In this document: positions 13,667 to 24,930 of the stretch, piece by piece
How positions within the stretch are numbered: position 1 is the first letter of the stretch
Layout: every line of letters starts with the position of its first letter
Source: Epiperipatus broadwayi
Taxonomy: Eukaryota; Onychophora; Udeonychophora; Euonychophora; Peripatidae
Direction: 5' to 3'
Assembly: GCA_028023455.1 (NCBI GenBank)
Contig: JAQFVV010000546.1
Span: forward strand, 248,001-312,000
Length of the DNA: 64,000 nt
The notes under the pieces: generated by a model
Told to the model about the DNA's origin: nothing
What the model saw: only the letters and a program-made list of their open reading frames with translations
The model's database searches: none
Translations under genes and position numbers: made by a program

Positions 13667-14033
13667 CAGAGGTTCCCAACCCTATGCCTGTGGGCACCAT
13701 GGTGCTGCAGACCATTTTACGTGTGCCAGCTGCTATCTGAACACAATAAAAAATTATTTATCTAATACAAATAAATTTAATTTTTAAAATTTCTTATAAA
13801 TTATTGTATTATATTGTAATCAAATTGTAAGGCATACTATACTTTTACAGTGTAAAAATATAAACGTTAATTATATGTTAAAATTTTATTTTTGAAATAA
13901 ATATTTTTTTGTACATTATGTGTATTATTAACAATATCCAACTATAAATTTACATTGAAAAAATAAATGGTGCCCACCACCTGGCCGGTATTATAGAATG
14001 TACTCTTAAGTGAAAAAAGGTTGGGGACCCCTG
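13667..14033. mobile_element. hAT-superfamily MITE, 367 bp
   Basis: The ends are CAGAGGTTCCCAACC and GGTTGGGGACCCCTG, a 15-bp TIR with two mismatches. The element is flanked on both sides by the identical 8-bp sequence AATTAGAT (13659-13666 and 14034-14041). An 8-bp target duplication and CAGRGGTYCCCAACC-type ends are hallmarks of the hAT superfamily. The interior is AT-rich with no transposase frame, so it is non-autonomous. The perfect duplication and well-kept ends suggest it is relatively young. Confidence 0.92.
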
Positions 14034-14180
14034 AATTAGATCAATGAAATGTAAAAATTAATTTAAAAAAAAAACAGATTCAAGTTATGATCAAAATTAA
14101 AAAGAATAATAAAAAAATTAAAACAATGGAAGAGGAAAAAGTATAAAAAGTCACAACTCTCTATTATTATTATTAGTCTG

Positions 14181-14294
14181 GTCTGCATTTTGTGATTTAA
14201 TTATTCTATTCTTTATTTTGTGATAGAACTAATCTGTCCTTCAACCTGTAATTCAATTCAGATTATTATTATTCAGTTCAGACAGAATGCAGAC
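14181..14294. repeat. small inverted repeat
   Basis: GTCTGCATTTTGT at the left is inverted as GACAGAATGCAGAC at the right, about 114 bp overall. This may be a short foldback, but arm length alone does not establish a mobile element. Confidence 0.35.
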
Positions 14295-14299
14295 TCAAA

Positions 14300-15518
14300 G
14301 TTTTTTTTATTAAGAATCCAAACAACCAGAAATCCAGATATTTGGAAACTATAAAGGCAGTAGCAAGCTAGTCAATTACTGCTGTGGTCAACATCAATGC
14401 AGAAGCCATAGAACAGTCATAGGAATGTTTGATAACTCCAGGACTCAAAGTCTTCCAAAATCAACTGTCCTGCCTGAATCCTCACTGGAAATTGATGCAA
14501 AAATGGTGAAATAGATGCTGTCACTACTCTCTATCTTTCCCATTGTTAAGTCACAGAGTTGAGAATAAGCCCTGAACTATCAATGAAGAACAAAAAGACA
14601 ACCAATTGGAAACTAATAATCATGAAAACCTAGGCAAATCTATTTTGATACTTGTCTATAGATACTTTATATTTATTTTAAATAAACTTTAATTAATGAA
14701 GGATTATTATAAAATTTAGCCTGAAACTAATCATTTATATTTTTTATATAAAAATGTATTATGTTATATTATATTAAGTATATGTGTGAGCATAAATAAA
14801 TAATAACGTTTGCTTAAATATTATTTGGTCTATTCTTTTTCTCTTGCTATTGCATCATTATTAATTTCAAGTTATATATGTTATGTTAAATGTGCTGGAC
14901 CATGGTTAAAAGTATGAGCTAGCCTAGGGTATGCCAAGCACTGGATTGTGTGGAACCATATCAACTATATAACATGGTTGACTGGCACCTGACTTTGATT
15001 CTCAAAACAAATAAAATGCTTTGGATAGCCAAAGTTTTATTCCAGCAGTTGAAGTGGGCCACATTCAGGAAATGTAATCATGTTATGCTTTGTAAAGCTC
15101 TATCTGGCTGCAGGTATCATTAACAGCTATGCTATCAATGGTATTCTCTCTTCTACTTGAAGAGGAGATCTGTTCCTATAGTATTAATGATATTAAAGTT
15201 ATATTTTACAAGGTATTTTAAAACTGGTGAATATGGTAATTTCGAGGGAGATCTAATTCAAATTCCATCCAATGTAGATGCTAAAGTGCCATAAATTGAC
15301 CCATCTTTAAAGTTAAAAAAGTAAAATTGTAATTAAAATTTTAAAAATAAGTTTGAAAATAAAATCCAGAATAAATGCTAAATTGCATAGTTATAAAAGT
15401 GAAATCGGTGAGCAATGTGAGAAGAGAAATAGACCAGAGCAAACAAATTATATTAATACCATGTAAATAAAAAGGAGAGATAAAAAAGTGGCCAGAGAGA
15501 TAAATAATTTATTATTGT
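14300..15518. other. mixed-composition non-coding stretch
   Basis: Patches at 14340-14640 and 14890-15170 are less AT-rich than the surroundings, as old repeats often are. No frame or family could be recognised. Confidence 0.45.
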
Positions 15519-15583
15519 GGGGAGGGGTCTTTATAGTCAGGTGAAAATTAGAAAGGACTGGGGGAGGGAGGGGTTAGTTTTTT
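15519..15583 (+). other. G-rich tract, possible quadruplex
   Basis: Runs of G (GGGGAGGGG, then GGGGGAGGGAGGGG) occur on the plus strand in an otherwise AT-rich setting, downstream of the LINE relic on the opposite strand. Four G-runs within a short span meet the sequence requirement for a G-quadruplex. Function unknown. Confidence 0.5.
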
Positions 15584-16057
15584 TCTAAAAAAAAATTTAT
15601 TTAACAAATTTTAATATGATTTACAAGTTACAATCAAGTGAATAGTTTGTATTGGAACTAAAGTTTATATTGGAACTTTGATCTGTGAGACGTTTAGATT
15701 GTTCATGTGCAACAGTTGGGACCATCTCAATGTTTATAAAGTTCTTTTTTTGTGGGTAATGTTTGCCTAATATAGAAGCACAAGGTTGTGCATATGCTAT
15801 GATTTATATCTTGTAGTCATTTAGGGCTATTGGTGTTGTTACGTGTGGTTGAGTTGTCACTTATACTACTGCTGCAGTATTGGAATCTCAAAGAGTTTCC
15901 AAGTGTCATCAAAGGTGCTGTTGGAGGCAAGCATTTGATCTCTTTTCTTTATTTTGGTAATGGTGTCAATGAAGGTGAGAGTTGGGTTTCAACTTGAATC
16001 CTCAATGACTAGTTGACAGCGTACCAGCCATAATGAGAATGTGAGGAAAATGGCCAG

Positions 16058-17260
16058 TCAGATCCAGGCATATGTTTTTGTGCCTGGGCATCTTTGAATA
16101 GAGGTGATCATGTTGTAGTTTATTTTAGAGTTAGAGTGAATTAACTGTCTGATGCAGTTGTACTTGGGGCATATGTTAATGATATGGTCAATTGTTTCCT
16201 CCTCTCACTGACAGAGCTGACATTGGGGATCCAGGTTGCCATGGCTTCTTCTGTATACTAGAAACGATCTAGTGGAAAGTGCGTTAAGGTTTAACTTTAT
16301 CACAAAGTCAAGACATTTGGCTTCCAGGCTCCAGAGCTTAAATTGGGAGATGGATTTTTTTATTTGTTGTTTTAAGCCTGCAATCATATACTTGGCTGTG
16401 TGGGTGTTGTAGGTTATAGGCTTCCCAATAAGTTATTTTTGAATTGTATGAGGGTGGATTTCTTTTAGTTAGGTTGGAGTAGTAGGCTGAGAGGGATAGG
16501 ATCCAGTCCTGTTTATGTGGTGGTGGTCGATCTGTGGGGGAGATTGTTGGAGCAAATTGTAGATTGTCGAAAGTTAATGAGAGTTTGTGAATGAGATTAT
16601 GAATTTTTTGCAGAGTGAAAGTTGAGACTGCATGGAGGGACAATTCGTTGAGCCTAGATGAATTGTGCATCCCTCCAATGCTAATGGCGACTGTCTTGCC
16701 ACCCCCAAAAATTTTAGAGCACATTGAATTAAGTTTGTTTTCAAATTTTTTTGTTAATTTAACAATTGGTAAGTAATAGTTGATTTTAGAAAAAAGGTCT
16801 TTGTTTAATATGGTTACCTTTCCATGCAGTGAAAGGTATATTTTGGAGAGAGATGTTGTTATTTTATTAGCTGAATTTAATATGTCATTTTGAATTAGTG
16901 AGGTGATGGTGGCTGGGGGTTTATAAAATGGTATTCCAAGGAAGTTTTGTGGCTCACCCAGAAAGGTGCTGTTGATTCTTTTTCCAGTTGCAATTTTCCA
17001 TGTTGCTGATTTTTGGAGGTTAAAGGTAAGTTTAAATTGAGAAGTGTATTTAGTTAGTATTTGGTAGAGGAGAGGAAGGTATTTGTGCAAAAGTAATATT
17101 ATGAGTATATCATCCATGTATTCCAATACTTAGTTGTTGAACACTTTGTTTGATTTAAAAATAGAAAAAATAATGAAAGTAAAAAAAAGTGCATGACAAA
17201 GATTAGGGGATTTAGAGTTTACATTGACTGGATGGATTTTTTTTTTTAAAAAAAATTATT
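16058..17260 (-). pseudogene. non-LTR retrotransposon (LINE) reverse transcriptase, C-terminal relic
   Basis: The longest convincing coding remnant in the window. Reading the minus strand, upstream frame (from about 17260) gives VNVNSKSPNL, which resembles the SLSP..L region of LINE reverse transcriptases. A stop follows, then LEYMDDILII, the catalytic YxDD box (17126 downward). Next come a LNLQKS-like 'FNLQKSA', the thumb-type segment 'LSLHGKVTILNKDLFSKINYY' and 'SKIFGGGK'. The frame shifts near a T-run at about 16350. It resumes as 'SISQFKLWSLEAKCLDFVIK' through 'LVYRRSHGNLDPQCQLCQ'. One UGA is followed by EEETIDHIINICP, giving a CxxC...H....C zinc-knuckle motif typical of LINE C-termini, and the frame stops at 16058-16060. 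Two stops and a frameshift make it dead. The endonuclease domain and 5' part are absent, as in 5'-truncated insertions. The layout is L1/Tx1-like, but the clade is inferred, not proven. Confidence 0.85.
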
Positions 17261-18464
17261 GTACCCAGATTATGAGAATAAAAATAATGTTAAACAAATA
17301 AAATAAAATGTTTTTTTTTTTTGAGAGTTGATAATGGAAAGAATGCAAAATCAGGAAAATAAAATGTGTTTTTCATTAATAATATAAAGGAAATAGAGTA
17401 AAATAAAAATATTTTGGAGAATTAATGTCCAAAAATGGAAGCAAATGAGTAGGTAAATGAAGTACAATAAGAATTTTTTATTATTTAAAGTAAAATAATA
17501 TTTTAGAGTAAATATATGGTGTGCCACAACATTTTCACTTGATCCATACATTTTCAAATATTACAAAAATACAGTGGCCATTCAAGGGTACCACCAAGCA
17601 TTTTAAGCTTGGAACCAGATTGCAAAGGTTTCCACAATCACAGTTGTTTATTTATTTACAAATGGCAATAACCAAATATATTTTTAAAAGGTAATCTTAG
17701 GCAAATTTATTTCAACCAAATGGACACTGAGTTAAATTACTAAATTAGATTAAACAGAGATACTCAAATATGACATTTAATAGATTTTATTACATTCACT
17801 TTCAATTTAAAGATAGATTCTCTTTCCCTATAGCATTTAAAACTGACTCGAATCTTTTCTATAAAGAACAAATACAATAAGCACATTAACAATTTTTTAA
17901 ATATGTACAAATTATTTAACTAATATTCTTTTCTTGAGGAAACATGTGCCATCACTTACCCTATGTACAACAGTGGTCCCAAATAATTATGGAAACCCTG
18001 ATCAAGTAGAAGTGAAACACAAGGGCAACTTACTAATAATAGTATGCCAAATGGTAACACTCTGACCCCCTCTTTCTAATGTTAAACAATTTATTTTAAT
18101 TTCAATGGATGGTGTAAGTGTTTTTCATTTGCTTACAGCTGTCAGGGCATCCATTTTCCCTACACCATGTTTTGACATAAGATTCAAGTGTTGCTTATTG
18201 TCGAACATACAACTGGCCTAAATCCTTCCCTCCCCCATTTGTCTTTCAAGATTGAGCAGTTTACACTATTTGGAAAAATCTAATCTGATTCACACATGAA
18301 TTATAATAAAATGCGTATAAAAAACATATTTAAAGAATATATGATTTTAACCTCCTCTCCTTTTTATTTTAACCAATTTAACATAATATAATAAAATTCC
18401 CAGCAATAATCCCACACTCTATTGTTGAAACATTTAAGATACTTAATAGTATATATATATATAT
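17261..18464. other. non-coding stretch with possible DNA-transposon end
   Basis: Mostly AT-rich. At about 17970 the string ACAGTGGTCCCAAATAATTA resembles Tc1/mariner terminal repeats, but no matching inverted end was found, so this is only a suspicion. The patch 18060-18260 is less AT-rich and may belong to the same relic. Confidence 0.35.
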
Positions 18465-20536
18465 TGTAACGAGCACAGACGTTCATTACATTGTTGTTTT
18501 TTTATTTTCATGAAAATTAAAAAGTTCGCATTTAAAAATTTTCTTTAAGAATTAAAAATTGAAATTAAATATCAACTTAAACTCTTATATATTAAATCGC
18601 ACAGATAATGAAAAATTATTAAAATAAAAATTTATTAAAGAAAAAGTATTTTAAAACTAAATTTTAAAAAAGATTTGGAGATAAAATTATATCTTTAAAT
18701 TTATCTTTAAACATATTTTTGATTTGGAAAACAGGTTAATTAATCAGAAATGGAAATGATTGTTAATTAGTTAAATGTAAACCAGCCTTGGCATTTAAAT
18801 GTAAAAACACCGGTCAGATAAGAAAACAATAGAAACTTTCGCAAAAAATAAATCCATTTGGAAATCGGACCTCCACCAAAAGGATCAACTCATTGATGAC
18901 GTAATGTTAAGTCAATCCTTCAAACGATAAAGGAAAATTTTGGAAATTATTAATTAATGACTGGAAATTGATTATTACGATGTGACTATAGGTAGTAGTC
19001 GGAGTTGGAGGAATTGACAGACGACGTCAATTCTTTCAGCTGTTAAAGAAGGGAGAAATGAACTATCGTTCCTACATTGAGGACCAACTAAATTAAAAAA
19101 CCTCCGAATGAATAAATAAAACAACGCAACAGAATACCAATTTTAGGACGGCGTGGAATTCACATTCATGGCAGGCAACTGTAAAAGATGAAAACCTAAG
19201 AACTTTATAAAAAATGAACATTAAATTAAACTTTCCAGAGTTAAATGATTGCAATCTTATCCTATCTGACCAATTTAATTTATTAATAATGTTATTTGAT
19301 GTATTTCTTTTTTATATATATTTAAAATCATTTCCATTTATTTATATTACTTTTTTTGTTCTTTAAGTTTTATTATGATTTCTGTTTTCCGTTAAGTTAA
19401 ATTATATAAATGTTAAACTTAGTCGGGGCTGAATGGCTGTATAGATTTGTAAAGTTATAGGGGGGGGTAATCTTAGGTTATTTATGTGTTGTTAGTTGGG
19501 TCAATGGATTGGTATATTGATGTAGTTAGTAGATGCCAGCAGAATCGTTTATATATCCCGCTCCCCGTTTGCCTATGGAAGGAATTATAAGACGAGAGCA
19601 GTTCCTTTCTATGGAGTTTTTTTATTGTTCTTCTCGTTAGATAGATGTAATATTCCTATCTGATTGAGGTCATGTTTTTTTTCTTTTGGGGTGCCGTAGA
19701 TTACATTGATACATCGATGTATCAGTGGGATATTTGATGGAATTTTAGCCTAAGGTTAAATAGGGATAGAATATTTTAATTTAATGCAAATCTATGTAGT
19801 ATTCATGCTCACCCTAAATAAAAAGCATTAAATTTAAATTGTTTATAGATGCTTGCATGGATTGTTTATCGGTTAACTATGTTTGTTTCTATTTGATCAA
19901 AAATATAGACATTCGATAAATAATGATACCTTACGGTAGTTCTAAAATGTATTTATTCGGATGTCTTTTAAGTTATTGGTGACAATGAAGTATCTTATGG
20001 TGAATATCATTGAATTCCCTCCAATTGTCAGTAATAATAATTTTATATTTTGATGTTAAGTTTACTTTGGATGTTTTTAAGTGTAATCTATGTAACGATC
20101 TATAGCAACTTATTATAAAAGCTTTTATAATCCCATCTTGGAACTTAATTAAAATGTAAACTTATAATATAATAGAAATTAAAATGTAAATTAAAATCTA
20201 AGGTAAAGTTAAAAATAATGTTAAAATGTAAAACTAATACTAAAATAATTTTAAATTTATATATATGTGCATAAAGAAATGTTTGTATGTTAATTACTGG
20301 CAGTGGCTTATTTTATTCCTTTTTTTATATATACTCTTAGATTATCTTATTAAATCTCTGCTATTCCACTGAGCTAGTGACATGGGCTAACGACCGGAAC
20401 CAAAATATTTAAAAAAAAATTTTTTTTTTTTTTTGACTTACGTATCTGCCTACTTTATAAATTTTTCTAGGTTCAAATGCCTAGATGGCACCCCGTAGTG
20501 CAGATTACGTGAAGTCTCATTCTCCGGATCGTTACA
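18465..20536. mobile_element. solo-LTR-like element, about 2.07 kb
   Basis: Begins TGTAACGAGC and ends GATCGTTACA, so the termini are the inverted octamer TGTAACGA/TCGTTACA with the canonical TG...CA of LTRs. Both sides are AT dinucleotide repeats, consistent with insertion into an AT tract, so any target duplication is hidden. No gag-pol frame lies inside, which suits a solo LTR left after recombination. A TIR element with short ends is an alternative. Near the 3' end a segment (CTAGGTTCAAATGCCTAG, about 20468) recurs at about 53665. Strand is undetermined. Confidence 0.5.
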
Positions 20537-20599
20537 ATATATATATATATATTATGCAAAATGAAATCAAAGTTCACTCAGTAACAGTTTATAGCTACT

Positions 20600-20960
20600 C
20601 TGATCGATCAGTGATGGCCCTGTGGGAGAAGTATTTTATTCTCTGCTTGTTATGGTTTATCCTAGATTCACAGGTTAATCCAATTTCCTTGGCTAGATCT
20701 ACAATGTCCTATGCAAGGTTGACATTTCCAATGGCAGTTCCAGGTGGTAACGGAAAGAGAGGTTCCCCAAAGGGGAAAGTTCTGAAACCTCTAGCCACTC
20801 CACATATTTTCTACATTTTTTTATTTAATTTTACTTTGCAGGTTTTAAATTGTCAAAAAGTCCAAGTCGAATCAAAACCAACAGACCAATCACTAGCTTC
20901 AGAAAAATTCCAATTAATTTTAAACAAAATACAATCCCATAATTTATAGTTTTTTTTTTT
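20600..20960 (+). other. less AT-rich segment with a 154-codon open frame, not recognised
   Basis: An open frame (20485-20949) crosses this segment but starts inside the LTR-like element and reads through its AT-tract flank, so its start is not credible. The part from about 20620 to 20810 has higher G+C and could be an old SINE or exon remnant. It contains the short palindrome GGTTCCCCAAAGGGGAA. No domain or homology is visible to me. Confidence 0.25.
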
Positions 20961-21689
20961 TCAATGCTGCTTATAATCCTGAGGAAACATTCCAAACTGA
21001 TGAACATAATAGATGGCACAAAAATACCTCTACTATCAAAGTTTTAACAATAGAGCTAATTGCAGAAAAATTCTATACTTTTTTTCCCTTTCTATCTTTA
21101 AGCATTTCTAAGAATTAGAAATAAAACAAAAGACAAATTTTTATTAAAAAAACTTGCAAGATCTTTTTTTTTTTTTGTTATCTTGATTTAATTGATATCA
21201 AAACTTTTAACATTCCATTTCAAAAAATAAGTTTTATTATTTATTTTTAGTACAAAAAATATAAATTTTATTATAAAATAATATATATGCGATTTTAATA
21301 ATATATATATATGTTTAAATATGAGCTGACAGAAAAATACCAGCTCAATGGTGATAAGATTTTAAAAGAAAATAAGTTGAGTAAAGCTTATTATAAATAA
21401 TATGAAATTTAATAAAATAATTAAAATGTAGCAAATAATCATTCAAGTGAGTGTAAATTGTGTTAAGGTTAATAGAGTCATGGAGGGGGAAGGTGCAAAT
21501 AATGTTGAGGGGGGTGTATTAAGTGTATACTGTCACTGTGTGAACTTAAGACCCATAATGGGCATGAAAGAGGAGGGATAGCCTGATAGGATGAGGATCT
21601 AGTAGAAAAGTCCTGAACACATCCAACATGCTGGGAGATATTGTCCCAGCCCCTTATCTAAAATAAATGTGTGTGCTGGAAAGAGAATT

Positions 21690-22010
21690 ACAGGATAAGC
21701 TGCAAGTCAGTGCCATTGGAAGGAAAATTACCAACATCTTATAATAATAAAAAACCTGTTTTTAGTATAAGCTGAATGGTCAGTGGATGAATATTACAAT
21801 TTGCAGTGATCCAAAGTCCTGGACCCAATCAAACCACTGGAAGAAAAAATTCCCAGCATAGTTAGAATAAATCTCATTTTAGCATAAGCTGAATAGTCAG
21901 TGAATGAATACTGCCATTCACAGTGATACCATATCTTTTAGAATGCAGACACATTGGAGAAAGTCATGGGCTCATTCAACCCACTGGTAGAGAAATTTCA
22001 GCACTTAATA
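21690..22010. repeat. degenerate tandem repeat, period about 117 bp
   Basis: The block TTTTAGYATAAGCTGAAT.GTCAGTG.ATGAATA begins at 21760 and again at 21877. Each block is followed by a related 'CA.TGATCC/TACC' segment and then 'CCACTGG.AGA'. A shortened relative (GGATAAGCTGCAAGTCAGTG) lies at 21693. This is a minisatellite-like array of two full units and one partial unit. Confidence 0.65.
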
Positions 22011-22372
22011 AAGTTATGTTAAGTATTTTTTTTATTGCGTAAGTCAGATATAAGTCAGATCTGTTCTGCCATTCATGGCATTCACCTTCATTGTACACAT
22101 TAGAAACATGCATGTTGTCCCTCATGATCATTCATATATAACATAATCATTGCAATCAATGTAGATTATGGCCTGTGAAATAAAGCAGTGTAAAAAAGTC
22201 ACCCTCTGTGGTTTATTGATTTTTATGCAATTTGAAACTTATTTTAGATAAAAATAAATAAAAATGAATATGAAAATCAAACAGTAAATTAAAGCTAAAA
22301 AAATAAAGTGTCAGAGTTTAAAAGAGTCAAACTGATGAATTTTATCTCTCAAACTGAGTATGCATGTGATGT

Positions 22373-22672
22373 GATATTAGCGAGATATGTATTAAGAAAC
22401 AAACATATATAATAGCATTACATATTTATAATTTAAAAATAAATGATTAAATTATTAATAAAAACGAAAATAGAAAAAAAAAGTAATACATTTTAGATTA
22501 GTTTTTTTTTGTTTGTTTTAAGGTATGCAACCTTTGTAAAATAAAAAGATTCGTTATATTGTTTATTTTTTAAAATAAAATAAAGTCTTGAGAACAGGTG
22601 GGGGAAAAATCAAAAATAAAACAATTTAACTCACTCCCTCCTTTTTAAAGAAAACTCACCTTACATAATATC
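22373..22672. repeat. dispersed repeat R1, copy 2
   Basis: Aligns along its length with 13193-13481 in the same orientation, with small indels. See that entry for shared blocks. It ends just before an (ATC)n tract. Confidence 0.8.
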
Positions 22673-22735
22673 ATCATCATCATCATCAACCATTATCAAT
22701 CCACTGCAGGATGAAGGTCTCTTCAAATTCAATCC
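22671..22735. repeat. (ATC)n plus conserved interspersed-repeat end
   Basis: An (ATC)n run is followed by 'AATCCACTGCAGGATGAAGG' and TCTCTTC. A (ATC)n tract joined to 'CCACTGCAGGA.AAAGGCCTC' is a widespread repeat end in invertebrate genomes, known to me from arthropod sequences. The fragment is short and its parent element is not identifiable here. Confidence 0.5.
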
Positions 22736-23148
22736 ATCAATATATATTCTGAAACAAATTTAAAATTACTTATTTTAAAGCAAATAATATTTTTATAAAA
22801 AAAAAAACAATCACATCCCACTTGTTAGTTAAATTTGTATTAAAATAATTATTAAATAGATTGATGAAGTAAAGCCTTTGACATTAAGATATGCATAATA
22901 AAATGATACATTAATAAGGTTCATATGACTGGTTTTTTTAAAATAAGATATTTGTTTAAAAATAGAATTTGTAATATTTTACTGTACAGTACCATTTAAT
23001 ATAAAACTTTTTTATTATATCAATGATAAAGAAAGTATTTCATTTTTTTATCATTTATGTTTTATATAGGGTATATGAGCACAAATTTTCATTGCTACCC
23101 ACCACTCACTACTCTATTTCATAGCACTGTTACCCTTGGACACATATA

Positions 23149-24455
23149 CACCTGGGTCTCGTTTTATGCAGATTTATTTAATGCGATTTTGAAGATATGC
23201 GATTCATGTTTCTTCTTAATGTCTTTCTATGCAGTTTTCTTTTATGTGATAAAAATTATTAGATCGGAAGTCGAGCTCTGATAATGCACTATTACTTTAA
23301 ATATTATAAATCTTGTGCATGCATGTCATATTTAAAGTAATAGCGCATTATCAGAGTTCAACTTCCATCTAATAATTTCAATATTTTCAGCACTTTATAA
23401 TAGTACTGTCATAGATTTTATGTAATAAAGAAGTTCATACTTCACTTAAAATCAGGATTTCCCCATTTTACATACACATTAAATTTTACAAGACTATAAT
23501 GTAAATCTGTTCAAATGTTATAGATAAAAAATACTATGTATGTTGTTGTTTTTGCATTTTAAATCACATTCTATTTTTGCTTTTTATAAAAAGAGTATGT
23601 AATCAATTAATCATTTAGTGTCCACAAGTTTATTTTTAAAAGATGAGTAACAGTGGTGGGAACAATTAAATTTGACAATTAAAATCTAATTTTTAATTGT
23701 AATTAACAATTTAAAAATTACGTTACGTGATCTGAAATTAAGGTGATGTGAAACTATGAAATTTGATTTTTAAACAGAATTGAAAATTAAAAAATTAAAG
23801 ACAAAAATAAGAATTTAATTTTTAATTGTTAGTTTTAATTAAATTTTGCACAACAGTGGTGAGTCAATGACTTTTTATTATCGTAAGTCTAAGTTTTTAT
23901 TTTTATTTTAAACTTTTAGTTTACTCTAATAAAGAGAAAAAAAGCACCTAAGAAAATGAATTTCTTTGGAAACAAAAATTTCAATTTTAGATCACTTAGT
24001 GAAATGGGAAGGATCAACAGCGATTGGAAAACATTTTAGTTGTATTTCCTCTTGACTTCATTTAAGGAGAAGCTACAGTACCTCACATCACATCATGATG
24101 AATCTGATGTCTCAAATAGTGATAATAATTAAAATGCCGTACATATACAAAAAAAATGTAAATGACACATAAAAATATATTGTTTTGAATAAAATTAAAT
24201 ACTGTAGTTAATAAAAAAAGTAAAAAAAAGTTTGTCTTGTATCAATTTTTTTCAAATTTGAAAATTTTTATTAGTCATATTTTATTTTCTTATTTTTTTT
24301 ATGCAAATTTTAAAGTAATTTTACATTGTTGCTTTGCTTTTATGCAATTTTTGAAAAATTACAGTATGTATCCCCCATTTTTCAAGGTAAGTTAAGTCTA
24401 TTTTTGTGCGCATTTTCTGAGGAACCTATCTACCACATAAAATGAGACCCAGGTG
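23149..24455. mobile_element. pogo/Tigger-like TIR element nested in the hammerhead palindrome
   Basis: The ends are CACCTGGGTCTCGTTTTATG and its inverted copy CATAAAATGAGACCCAGGTG, differing at one of 20 positions. TATA flanks both ends, consistent with a TA target duplication. The end sequence style (C-A/C..GGTCTCGTTTTATGC) resembles pogo/Tigger families of the Tc1/mariner superfamily. Near the right third an open stretch could encode the tail of a lost transposase, ending SHHDESDVSNSDNN before a stop at about 24135. No DDE domain is legible, so it is a decayed or non-autonomous element. It is younger than its host repeat. Confidence 0.75.
23255..23376. repeat. inner foldback within the pogo-like element
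   Basis: Arms of about 48 bp (ATTATTAGATCGGAAGTCGA ... TTTAAATAT and the inverse) flank a spacer of about 25 bp containing the palindrome GTGCATGCATGTC. The two arms differ at only a few sites. Confidence 0.8.
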
Positions 24456-24470
24456 TATATCGAAAAGATA

Positions 24471-24530
24471 AATAATCACCAATATATGTATTTCATGCTA
24501 AACTGGCAATCATCAGTTGGTCCAGATTAT
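24471..24530 (-). ncRNA. hammerhead ribozyme, type I, near-complete core
   Basis: On minus: outer stem I TAATC, bulge TGG and inner stem I ACCAA come first. The invariant CTGATGA follows (plus 24510-24516), then stem II TGCC-AGTTT-AGCA with one mispaired position. GAA and a short stem III (A-TACATA-T) come next, then cleavage nucleotide A, then TTGGT and GATTA closing stem I. All catalytic-core bases are present. The weakened stem II may lower activity. The fold is my manual pairing. Confidence 0.6.
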
Positions 24531-24930
24531 AATCTCTACACATATATGCAATAAGTACTCAGATATATATTAAGATAGCCAATCTTCATCTTCATACTTT
24601 AATGGGCAGGCTTCAATCCACTCCACACTCCAACTCTTCAACCATCCATTCAATTGAAAATCTGATGATGGAATGCTCAAAGGTCACCCTGAGGCCAAGA
24701 TTCTTGCCATACTCATGTTGACCTGAAGTCAATATGACCCCTCATGGATAGGACATAATCCATTTAATATATACAAGGAATGAGGACTGGCTCATCATGA
24801 AATACATATATTGGTGATTATTTATCTTTTCAATATAATATATATGTGTTCAAGAGTATCAGTGTTATGAGATAGAGTGGAGAATGGTGGGTAGTGTGAA
24901 AGTCTGCGCTCATATATCCTATATATTACA

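Larger units (their letters stand above)
23064..24930. mobile_element. hammerhead-type palindrome, copy 1 (interrupted)
   Basis: The outer arms are inverted copies. The left arm (23064-23148) starts TATAGGGTATATGAGCACA. The right arm ends with the reverse complement, CTCATATATCCTATATA, at about 24927. The unit continues at 24456 with the hammerhead (24471-24530, minus) and the body (24540-24770). A partial inverted second ribozyme lies at 24795-24835 and retains GAAATACATATATTGG and GATTATTTATC but has lost CTGATGA. The left arm is split by the 1.3-kb element at 23149-24455. Removing that insert restores a left arm collinear with the intact copy at 49513-50329. Confidence 0.8.

Noticed and set aside
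17965-18060. Tc1/mariner terminal repeat (ACAGTGGTCCCAAATAATTA)
   Set aside because: No inverted partner or transposase remnant was found in the window.
20485-20949. 154-codon open frame
   Set aside because: It starts inside the LTR-like element and reads through an AT microsatellite. No domain or biased composition suggests a real protein.
22671-22700. CRISPR-like or regular array at (ATC)n tracts
   Set aside because: These are simple trinucleotide repeats without spacers, and the window is eukaryotic in character.
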